A stretch of DNA of 64,000 bases from Agromyces italicus DSM 16388. GTDB lineage: Bacteria; Actinomycetota; Actinomycetes; Actinomycetales; Microbacteriaceae. Positions 50,783 to 57,924 of this stretch are shown one piece after another (position 1 is the first letter of the stretch; each line of letters opens with the position of its first letter). The stretch lies in contig NZ_ATXF01000005.1 of assembly GCF_000421545.1 (NCBI RefSeq), positions 558,001 through 622,000 on the forward strand, given 5' to 3'. Below the pieces are notes generated by a model. It did no database searches and was not told the DNA's origin. It worked only from the letters and a program-made list of their open reading frames with translations. Both the position numbers and the translations under genes were made by a program.

Positions 50783-51469
50783 TTAGTAGCTTCCGCCGGA
50801 CGTGACCCCTGATGGAGTAGCGGTCAGCCGTAGGTTTCGTGCGTAGGTTCCAGCGAGACTCTGGGAGTCCCACTTGTACTTGATCTCGCCAGCGCTGGTC
50901 TGCTCGAACCGTGCGTTCACGACGTTCCCCAAGTCGTACAACACGCGCGCCTTGCCCCAGTTCGAAACACTCGCGCCGGTACTCCAGATCGAGTAGCTGG
51001 CGTAGAACTCGGCTGAGGTCGCGCCGGTGGTGTGGTAGACACGGCAATTGGTGGCGTATTTCACGCCCGCGTTGGTTTGCTGTGTGCATCCGCTGATCGC
51101 CCTCGGCAGGATCGCTCCGTCGGGGATGAGGGTAGGAACCTCGACCTCATTCACCGACACGGACCCATCCGCGTAGCGAGTCACTGTCCTGTTCAGTGCG
51201 GCGGTCGACTCGGTGACGACACGTACCGGGGTGGCGCCGGTATATGCGTCCCACAGCTCGCCCTCTTGCAGCCCATCGAGAAGCACGTCTTGGGTGGCAA
51301 CCGGAACGTCCCATTGGGTGAAGAACTCTCTCACCTGCACGACTTCGTCCTCAGTCAGCACCGGCTCGGAAGCGACCGCGGTCGTCGCGCCCGCGACCAG
51401 AATGGTGAGCACCGCAGCACTAGCCAAGCCGAGAAGCTTGAGCCTTTTCGCCGTTCTCCGCACTCTCAT
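50783..51469 (-). CDS. secreted protein B (paralogue of A)
   Basis: The 228-residue protein has a basic N-terminus and TM-like signal (LGLASAAVLTILVAGATTAVA) with cleavage near AVASEP. Mature features are RYADGSVSVNEVEVP, SGCTQQTNAGVKYATNCRVY and EFYASYSIWSTGASVSNW, shared with protein A. ATG 51469 has AGGAGGCGGGG upstream; a longer reading starts before the ribosome-binding site. It is the first gene of a leftward unit B-A-small protein, and the promoter-like motif at 51640-51613 precedes it with a 144-nt leader. Confidence 0.75.
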   Translation of the reverse strand: MRVRRTAKRLKLLGLASAAVLTILVAGATTAVASEPVLTEDEVVQVREFFTQWDVPVATQDVLLDGLQEGELWDAYTGATPVRVVTESTAALNRTVTRYADGSVSVNEVEVPTLIPDGAILPRAISGCTQQTNAGVKYATNCRVYHTTGATSAEFYASYSIWSTGASVSNWGKARVLYDLGNVVNARFEQTSAGEIKYKWDSQSLAGTYARNLRLTATPSGVTSGGSY

Positions 51470-51612
51470 CGATTCCCCGCCTCCTGAGCAGCGGCGGCGA
51501 ATCGACCTTCCGCCATTCCTGAACTCGCAAGAAATGCACCTGTGAATCTCTCGCTTCGTATGCTCACGCTTCCTCCACAACGCTCGGACGGTCAGGCGAC
51601 CGGTTGAACAGT

Positions 51613-51640
51613 GATGTCCGAATGAGCGGGTCGGGTTGCA
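51613..51640 (-). promoter_or_regulatory. promoter-like motif TGCAACC-N17-CATC before secreted protein B
   Basis: On the minus strand TGCAACC (51640-51634) is followed by 17 bp and CATC (51616-51613), in GGACATC context. It matches the motif at 48062-48089 in sequence and spacing. The remainder of the 430-bp gap between secreted gene B and the SRAP gene (51470-51899) shows no other feature except the long leader of gene B. Confidence 0.6.
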
Positions 51641-51899
51641 CATCGGCTAGATGGGTTGCGGGGCTCTCAGTCCAGCAGAGTCGGGCACGGCACTTCCACT
51701 TATGGCCTGCACCCGGAAAGTTCGCCGTCCTCGGGGCGAGCACTCGTGCCGGACCCGCAAGTTGATCGTGGGTCAGCTCCGGGCAGGCGCAGCCTCATCG
51801 CATGTGCGGTCGCTTCGCCCTAGACGACAATCTGGGCATTGTTCTACAGATGCAACAGCCCTTAGCTCATGTAATCCGGGAAAGGCGGGTCTGAACAGC

Positions 51900-52532
51900 A
51901 TGTGCGCGAGCTACGGCCTCGATCCACGGTTCGACGGTTCGGACTTCATCGACACCGCTGACGAGGAGTTGCTAGCGGGCCTGCGGGACTGGGCCGAGCA
52001 GAACGCGAACGAGACGCTTCGCCCGACCGGGAAGAACCTCCGCAACTTGAATCCCATCGTCACCGCCGTCGACGACTCGCTTTCGTTGGGCCTTGGGTGG
52101 TGGGGCTACCTCGTCGATGGCGAGCCCGCGAAGTTCCCTTCCATCAACACGAGGTCTGAGCACCTGCAGCAGCGGCCGGCGAGTATGCCCACTCGCGCGA
52201 TCGTGCCGGCAACGAACTGGTTTGAGATGCGAAAACCCGAGCGCAAGTGGTACAGCTTTGACACCGGTGGTCTGGATCTGTTCGGGATGGCCGCGGTCAC
52301 GCAGCGCGGCAGGGCCACCGATGGCCGGTTATTCACCTGCTATTCGATCGTGATGCAGCCAGCCGTAGACCATCTCTTTGAGATCCATGATCGGATGCCG
52401 CTGCTCATCCCCTCCCGCTTCGCACGCGAGTGGCTCACCAGCACGGATCCCGCTCCCATCCTCATGCAGGCGGCGCTTCAGGCTGCCCGGCCCCTTGCGG
52501 CAGATATCAATGCTCACCCCGCGGCTCGCTGA
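51900..52532 (+). CDS. SRAP/HMCES-like DNA-protein crosslinking protein
   Basis: The 210-residue protein of the SOS-response-associated peptidase (YedK/HMCES) family starts MCASYGLD, with Cys2 exposed after Met removal. INTRSE gives the conserved Asn83, NWFEM the Glu109, and EIHDRMPLLI the His163, so the catalytic quartet is complete. These proteins form a thiazolidine crosslink with abasic sites in single-stranded DNA. ATG 51900 is fixed by the Cys2 requirement. The protein is divergent from the chromosomal type in some segments and is an island cargo gene; it may protect or influence the element's single-stranded DNA. Confidence 0.85.
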   Translation: MCASYGLDPRFDGSDFIDTADEELLAGLRDWAEQNANETLRPTGKNLRNLNPIVTAVDDSLSLGLGWWGYLVDGEPAKFPSINTRSEHLQQRPASMPTRAIVPATNWFEMRKPERKWYSFDTGGLDLFGMAAVTQRGRATDGRLFTCYSIVMQPAVDHLFEIHDRMPLLIPSRFAREWLTSTDPAPILMQAALQAARPLAADINAHPAAR

Positions 52533-52547
52533 CATGGTCGATTGTCG

Positions 52548-53021
52548 TCATGGCGTGCGGTGATGCCGACGAGCGATCCGGTTTTGCAGCACGTATGAGG
52601 TAAGAGCTGCCGCTGCTGCTGCGACCAGCGGGAATCCAGTGAAGATGACGACCCATGCGCTGTAGAAGGTCGCGGACACCCCAACCAACGACAAGAGAAC
52701 CGCTGCGGCGATGTTGGCTCCGATCGCGGCGACGAAGGCAAGTCCGGCGATGGACAGGATGCGCCGAGGTCGGAGAGCAAGAAGGAGCGACGCCAGGAGT
52801 AGGGCGGTAAGGCTGACGCACCACAACGTGAACGGGGTGATCCATAGCCCGAGGATCTTCTCCGGCTGGACATACACCTGACTCCCGCCGGCGATCGCCA
52901 TCAACGCGGACCCAACTGGCGGCCAGGCGAACCATGCGCCTAGCGCTGTGCCGCCCGTGATCAGGAGCAGCGCGGTGAACGTTTGCCACCGCAGTTCCTG
53001 ATCACGGGCGTGCTGGTTCAA
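52548..53021 (-). CDS. four-TM membrane protein coupled to a secreted protein
   Basis: The 157-residue protein begins at TTG 53021, which overlaps the TGA of the upstream secreted-protein gene (TTGA). This overlap and the lack of another in-frame start make TTG likely. Four hydrophobic segments are visible, including FTALLLITGGTALGAWFAW, LTALLLASLLLAL and AWVVIFTGFPLVAAAAAAL. It is a polytopic inner-membrane protein with no recognised family. Its translational coupling to the 418-residue secreted protein suggests a joint function, for example immunity or export. Confidence 0.6.
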   Translation of the reverse strand: MNQHARDQELRWQTFTALLLITGGTALGAWFAWPPVGSALMAIAGGSQVYVQPEKILGLWITPFTLWCVSLTALLLASLLLALRPRRILSIAGLAFVAAIGANIAAAVLLSLVGVSATFYSAWVVIFTGFPLVAAAAAALTSYVLQNRIARRHHRTP

Positions 53022-54274
53022 TAGCTACCCTGGGCGATGATCGTCTGGAGCGGGCAGGCGGCGCCAATGAGGCAATTGAAGTCGACCACCGCTCGCCGAT
53101 AGGCGGTCGACGGTGTGCTGATAGGACCGGATCCCAGACCCGTTTCCGCATAGACATAGATCTCATGGTTCGGCGCGCCGCGGTGCTCACCACCAATGGC
53201 ATAGGACCCCGCCCTCGTCAGCGTCGCATTGTAGTTTCCGGCGATTGCTCCGGTGATGCAGAACGGGTTACGAGCCTGGAAGTTGGTGCGGATGTCCATC
53301 GACACCTGGTTCTCGGTCGACATCTGGAGTGTCTGCGCTGACCAGTCGGTGGCGGTCCTAGAGGCCACGGTTGTCCCCGCGCTGTTCACCACGTGCGTGG
53401 CGCTGATGCCAGCATCAGTCCCAACCATCTGCGATCCGGGTCCGTGTGACCACCAAACATACGCCTTCGTGTACACCCGATAGGGGCCTGGGGTGAATTG
53501 GCCAGGGACAATCCACGAGCGATTGTCGCCCTTGAAGCGATACCCACTACCGTACTCACATCCAACTGGCGGCGCATCGACGTACTGAGACGCGATAAAC
53601 GTCGACCACAGAATGCGTGACGCGCCGGTTGCGAGGGTCTGAGCCAAGGTCGACGCGGCGACATCCGTGATCTTCCTACCGGGGTCCAGAGCTTGGGTGA
53701 AGAGAACCCAGTTGTAACCCGTCCGCGGGGCCTCAGAGCCAGCATTCACGGCCTCGATCTCATCTGGGCGCCAGTCCGACTGCGACTTCGGGGCCGATGT
53801 GGAGATTCGATATTCGTGAGCCGAACCCGATGCACCGAGATCACGGAATGAAGTGGTATCCGTCGTCGTCAGTTGCTCACCATCGCGGAAGACGACGTAC
53901 CCATCGTTGCCGGGGATCGCCGCCCACGAGAGGTCGACGAACCCCTTGCCTACGGCCGAGAGTGCGTGGGATGAAGGATTCTCGGCAAACGCCAGCGACC
54001 GATCGACGAAAGCCTCAGTTCCTTTCGTGCTCACCGCTGTCGTCAGGGCTGCCTCCAACCCGCTCGGCGCGGGGGCCCGCAGGTGGCCTGACGCGGCGAC
54101 CGCGGTGTCTATGGAATCAAGCGTGAATTCTGGTTCTGGCGAAGCCGTGGGACTCAGTTCCGCCGCTGTGGCTGGCGTTGCGGTAAGGCCTACGATCGCG
54201 CCTGCGACAAGGCCAATCACGACGAGCTTGCCCTTCGTGGAGCGCGCGGCTGCGTGTTGTATGAATCGGAACAT
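53018..54274 (-). CDS. large secreted protein with FN3-like domain
   Basis: The 418-residue protein has an N-terminal signal (LVVIGLVAGAIVGLTATPATA). A linker (about 45-105) is followed by a fibronectin-III/insecticide-like segment (FVDLSWAAIPGNDGYVVFRD, EYRISTSA). The larger C-terminal part has WVLFTQALDPGRKITDV, CEYGSGYRFKGDNRSW and an NPFCITGAIAGNYNATLT pair of cysteines. Its GCEYGSGYRFKG region resembles GCTYGSGAGVIY of secreted protein A, so a shared module is possible. ATG 54274 has GAAAGGGA upstream. It is the head of the operon with the TTG membrane protein. Confidence 0.7.
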   Translation of the reverse strand: MFRFIQHAAARSTKGKLVVIGLVAGAIVGLTATPATAAELSPTASPEPEFTLDSIDTAVAASGHLRAPAPSGLEAALTTAVSTKGTEAFVDRSLAFAENPSSHALSAVGKGFVDLSWAAIPGNDGYVVFRDGEQLTTTDTTSFRDLGASGSAHEYRISTSAPKSQSDWRPDEIEAVNAGSEAPRTGYNWVLFTQALDPGRKITDVAASTLAQTLATGASRILWSTFIASQYVDAPPVGCEYGSGYRFKGDNRSWIVPGQFTPGPYRVYTKAYVWWSHGPGSQMVGTDAGISATHVVNSAGTTVASRTATDWSAQTLQMSTENQVSMDIRTNFQARNPFCITGAIAGNYNATLTRAGSYAIGGEHRGAPNHEIYVYAETGLGSGPISTPSTAYRRAVVDFNCLIGAACPLQTIIAQGSY

Positions 54275-54503
54275 ACTTATCCCTTTCGTTGTGCGAGGGG
54301 GACTCTCAGCAAACCGCTGACCGCCTACCGAGGCTCATAGAACGGCCTCTGTCTGGCAAGTCGCCATTTCCGCCGACTGTGGCCAAGCCTTGTCTTTGAT
54401 TGGATGGTCGATTGTGCCTGCACAGGCTCCGCGCGGGCGCCCACCTTCGAGTCGGGCGCCTACTTCGGCACGCCCGACAGGCCGAGCGCCAGATAACGTC
54501 GGG

Positions 54504-54520
54504 CTGCAACAATGTTGCAG
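54504..54520. promoter_or_regulatory. inverted repeat upstream of the integrase gene
   Basis: CTGCAACAATGTTGCAG is a 7-bp inverted repeat (CTGCAAC/GTTGCAG) around AAT. It lies 20 bp before the integrase GTG (54540), in the 265-bp gap that follows secreted gene 54274. It could be the operator for the small HTH protein encoded downstream or an accessory integrase site. The rest of the gap holds nothing clear. Confidence 0.55.
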
Positions 54521-54539
54521 TTAATGCAATAGTAATCAA

Positions 54540-55661
54540 GTGGCCAAAGAATCTGGTGGCGGCGCATCGGCGCTGCGACTCATCGGCAACGTGCGCGCAC
54601 TCGATGAGGGGCGCTTCGTGTTCGACGCGATGGTGGCTGGCTGGGGCGACCAGCAGGCGAGTCGCGGGCTCGCTGAAAGTACCGTCTGGAGTCGGGTCCT
54701 TGTAATCCGGCGGTTCGGGGAGTTCGCCGGACGGTATCCGTGGGAATGGTCGCCGGGTGACCTCGAGGATTTCACGGTCCATGCGATCTCAGGGCCGCGT
54801 CCAGCGGCGAAGTCGACCATTCGCGGGTACCACGCGATCATTCGGCTCTTCTGCGACTACCTCACCGACGCGCGGTACGAATGGATGCCCGAGTGCGAGC
54901 AGCGCTTCGGGTCGATTCCGCAGCAGGTCTGTCACGAGTGGAATACCGTCGCACATCTCGCTGACTATGAGGGCCGACCGACTCGCCGGGCGCTGACGTA
55001 CGACGAACTGGAGCAATTCTTCAGCGCGACTGATGCGCGCGTAGAGGCGATCGTTCAGCAGGGTCGGAAGGGGGCCCTCGCCGCGTTGCGCGACGCTCAG
55101 ATCTTCAAGACCATCTACGCGTACGGGCTGCGTCGTGCCGAGGCGGCGGGGCTGGACATCGCCGACTTGCGACGGAACGGGCAGGCTCCGAGATTCGGAC
55201 GGTTCGGTGCCGTGGAGGTGCGCTGGGGGAAAGGATCCCATGGATCCGGGCCACGCCGACGCACCGTCCTGACGCTCCCCGAGTTCGACTGGGTCGTAGA
55301 GGGGCTCGCTCAATGGGTTGATCTGGCGCGCCCACGGTTCACTGACACGCCCGGCGGGCCACTATGGCCGACCGAGCGAGGGAGCCGAGTTTCGCTGCGG
55401 TACATCGATCAGCGCTTCGCGGCTATCCGGGAAGAGCTTGGGCTGCCGTCGGAACTCAGCGTGCACGCCCTCCGCCACACCTACGTCACCAACCTCATTG
55501 AGTGGGGATACACGGAGAAGTTCGTCCAGGATCAGGTCGGGCACGCCTATGCCTCGACTACCGCGATCTACACGTCGGTGGGCGACGACTTCAAGAACAG
55601 AATGATCACTAGAGCGCTCGCTCGCATCTATGGAGGACCTGATGCCGAACCCCGACCGTGA
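54540..55661 (+). CDS. int: tyrosine recombinase/integrase
   Basis: The 373-residue tyrosine recombinase has an N-terminal SAM-like core-binding domain (about 25-125, ESTVWSRVLVIRRFGEFAG, ending YEWMPECEQ) and a catalytic domain with all active-site residues: Arg198 in YAYGLRRAEA, Lys near 231, His309 and Arg312 in VHALRHTYV, His335 in QVGHAYAS, and Tyr344 in TTAIYTSVGD. GTG 54540 is the start; there is no good Shine-Dalgarno. It overlaps the HTH gene (55642) by 20 bp. It is the most likely agent that inserted the island at the attB-like repeat. Confidence 0.92.
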   Translation: MAKESGGGASALRLIGNVRALDEGRFVFDAMVAGWGDQQASRGLAESTVWSRVLVIRRFGEFAGRYPWEWSPGDLEDFTVHAISGPRPAAKSTIRGYHAIIRLFCDYLTDARYEWMPECEQRFGSIPQQVCHEWNTVAHLADYEGRPTRRALTYDELEQFFSATDARVEAIVQQGRKGALAALRDAQIFKTIYAYGLRRAEAAGLDIADLRRNGQAPRFGRFGAVEVRWGKGSHGSGPRRRTVLTLPEFDWVVEGLAQWVDLARPRFTDTPGGPLWPTERGSRVSLRYIDQRFAAIREELGLPSELSVHALRHTYVTNLIEWGYTEKFVQDQVGHAYASTTAIYTSVGDDFKNRMITRALARIYGGPDAEPRP

Positions 55662-55989
55662 TGCCCCGATCACATGGCACCTTCGACAGCTGATGGCCGC
55701 GGCCGGGATGTTCCAGACGACCGACCTCATCGAACCGTTGCGGGCACAGGGCGTGCAGTTGTCGCGGGAGCAGATCTTCCGACTGGTGACCAAAGTCCCG
55801 GAGCGGCTCAATGTCGAGGTGTTGGCTGCGCTGTGTCGAATCCTCAGCTGCACACCGACCGACTTGATCGAAGTACGCGTCGCTCACGCGGAACCGCGTC
55901 GAGCCTCGAGTTCAGGTCGCATGCCAAGCGGTCCGGCGGTCGGGACTCTGCGACCGATGCCGGCAAAACTTCACCGCCCGACAGAGTGA
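55642..55989 (+). CDS. small XRE/HTH protein of the recombination module
   Basis: The 115-residue protein starts at ATG 55642, with GGAGGA 5 bp upstream; an ATG at 55630 is less likely. The core is a Cro/CI-type helix-turn-helix of the HTH_26 kind: HLRQLMAAAGMFQTTDLIEP, then QLSREQIFRLVTKVPERLNV and VLAALCRILSCTPTDLI. The C-terminal 35 residues are Arg/Ser/Pro-rich. It lies between the integrase and the zinc-ribbon partner, overlapping the first by 20 bp. A role as excisionase-like or regulatory component is inferred. Confidence 0.75.
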   Translation: MPNPDRDAPITWHLRQLMAAAGMFQTTDLIEPLRAQGVQLSREQIFRLVTKVPERLNVEVLAALCRILSCTPTDLIEVRVAHAEPRRASSSGRMPSGPAVGTLRPMPAKLHRPTE

Positions 55990-56002
55990 TGGACGCCGGG
56001 TC

Positions 56003-57454
56003 ATGAGTCGCCGCGCGCAGCTCGGCTGTGACTCGTGCGGCAGAGACGTGGTAGCCCGCTACGAGTTCCTCGATCAGCGCATCTGCAACGCGTGCTACTC
56101 GAGGCTGAGGCGCCACCCACGCATCTGCCCAGGCTGTGAGCAGCCCAAGGTCCTCGCATTCCACGACTCGTCGCGACGAGTCGTCTGCGCCACATGCGCG
56201 GGCGAGCCGCAGCGCTTCGGGTGCACGACCTGCGGCAGCGAAAACCAGCTCACAGGCTCCCAGTGCGGAACCTGCCGACTCGCTAACCGACTTCAGGATC
56301 TGCTCGGCGATGATTCTGGTCAGATCCATCCCGGACTCGCTAGCCTGCAGGAGTATCTCCTGACCGCCCGAGACCCCCGCTCAGCAACACGCTGGCTGCG
56401 CCGAGACTCCATCGGAATCACGCTCAGAGCTATGGCCACAGGACGAGCGCCGATCAGCCACCAAACACTGAACGACCTGCCCGAGTCGACGCGTGTCCGT
56501 TACTTCCGGCGGATGCTGATGAGCGCCGGAACGCTGCCGACAATCGATGTCTGGCTCAATGACCTCGAACTTTACGCCGCCCGCCTCTTTGCAAGCTTGG
56601 CCGTCGAGCACGCATCGATCATGACCAGGTATTTCAACTGGGAGGTGCTGCGGAAACTCCGACAACGCTCAGCGAGCACCCCGTTGACGACGGGTGCCGC
56701 AAACATGCGCCGCGCCGAGCTGCGGAGGATCGCGGAGCTGCTGGCGTGGCTTGACGCGCATGGACGGTCACTGTCAACGCTCGACCAGGCGGCAGTCGAT
56801 CACTTCCTTGCCCATCGCGATCCGCACAAGGTCGTCGCCACGTTCATCCGCTGGTCTGCTCGCCACCGCCTAACCGGTCACATCGACGTAACTATTGGCC
56901 GCGCTGCTCCACCGCGCCCGCTCATCCCGGAAGAGATCGTCTGGAACAAGATCGATCGCCTCGTCGACGACGAGTCATTAGCGTTGCCGATTCGCATCAT
57001 TGGGCTCTTCGTCTTGGTATTCGCACAGCCGTTGATGAACTGTGTTCGCATGCGCCAGGCAGATATCGTCGAGGAGGGGGCGACCATGCGCATCACTTTC
57101 GGAAAGACTCCGATTGTGCTTCCGCTTCCAATCGCCGACTTGCTCCGTCGTCACCTCGCGACGCGGAATGATCGGCGGGTCTTCCTTGTGGCCGAGTCGG
57201 AATGGCTCTTCGAGGGGAACATGCCACAGCACCACACAAGCGAGGCAAATGTGCGCCTGCAGCTCACGGCGCTCGGCATCCAACCCCGCGATATGAAGCG
57301 CACCAGGATCGACCAACTCGTTCAAGAAATTCCAGCGAGTGTCGTTGCCGACGTCGTCGGCATCAGCGTCGGAACCGCCCTCCACCACGCGGCACAGACG
57401 AACGCCGCATGGGGTGTATACCCGGCTCTGCGAACGCTTGTCCGGGACGAATAG
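56003..57454 (+). CDS. zinc-ribbon protein with inactive tyrosine-recombinase-like domain
   Basis: The 483-residue protein starts with six CxxC knuckles in the first 92 residues (9/12, 28/31, 42/45, 62/65, 74/77, 88/91), enough for three zinc ribbons. A long helical middle is followed by a C-terminal region (about 290-470) laid out like a recombinase catalytic domain. The expected residues are absent. Where the first Arg should be it reads QPLMNCVRM, HxxR is replaced by RDMKRTRID, and the final GH...Y element is replaced by VGISVGTALHHAAQ. It is probably a non-catalytic partner of the integrase, as in other integrase-trio modules. Confidence 0.7.
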   Translation: MSRRAQLGCDSCGRDVVARYEFLDQRICNACYSRLRRHPRICPGCEQPKVLAFHDSSRRVVCATCAGEPQRFGCTTCGSENQLTGSQCGTCRLANRLQDLLGDDSGQIHPGLASLQEYLLTARDPRSATRWLRRDSIGITLRAMATGRAPISHQTLNDLPESTRVRYFRRMLMSAGTLPTIDVWLNDLELYAARLFASLAVEHASIMTRYFNWEVLRKLRQRSASTPLTTGAANMRRAELRRIAELLAWLDAHGRSLSTLDQAAVDHFLAHRDPHKVVATFIRWSARHRLTGHIDVTIGRAAPPRPLIPEEIVWNKIDRLVDDESLALPIRIIGLFVLVFAQPLMNCVRMRQADIVEEGATMRITFGKTPIVLPLPIADLLRRHLATRNDRRVFLVAESEWLFEGNMPQHHTSEANVRLQLTALGIQPRDMKRTRIDQLVQEIPASVVADVVGISVGTALHHAAQTNAAWGVYPALRTLVRDE

Positions 57455-57873
57455 GACGAATTCGAATAATGCTCGTCCCCGGTAAGGTCAACACGCTCAT
57501 CGCGGAGTTCGTCGCGGTCAAGCCACTGCACGGCGGTGATCTGGTACCCGAGTGATTGGCAGAGAGCGCGAGACCTGGTGTTGAAACCGAAGACGTCCAG
57601 CGCGAGTTCATGGCCACCGCGGGTCGCGACGTAGTCTTCAGCAAGGCGCATCGCTGCGCGCCCGAATCCGCGCCCTCGCGCGGTCTCGTCGATCTCGATG
57701 CCCCAGGCCCACCAGACGCCGTCCACCTCACGAGGGTGGGGGCCGAGCCAGATCATCCCGACCGCTCGCCTGTCGCAGTCCACATGGAGGACGTTGTGGC
57801 TCTCTGTGCCGGACCCGTCTGAGCAGGGGGCGGGAGCGTGGACGATTCGTGGCCCTCGCGCGTCGATCCGCAC
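57322..57873 (-). pseudogene. GNAT acetyltransferase fragment at the island's right end
   Basis: A recognisable GNAT core (AVGMIWLGPHP, ETARGRGFGRAAMRLAED for acetyl-CoA, LDVFGFNTRSRALCQSLGYQ) is preceded by only about 35 residues, so the first strands and helices are missing. After ITAVQWLDRDELRDE the frame continues antisense through the 3' end of the zinc-ribbon gene to 57322. The left and right borders both look broken, and the upstream end is next to the att repeat. A GTG at 57873 is the nominal start. It is probably inactive. Confidence 0.6.
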
Positions 57874-57924
57874 GCGGACTGCGACGCTTCCGGGTTGTGG
57901 AACGACCGGTCGGGTGCACCGGCC

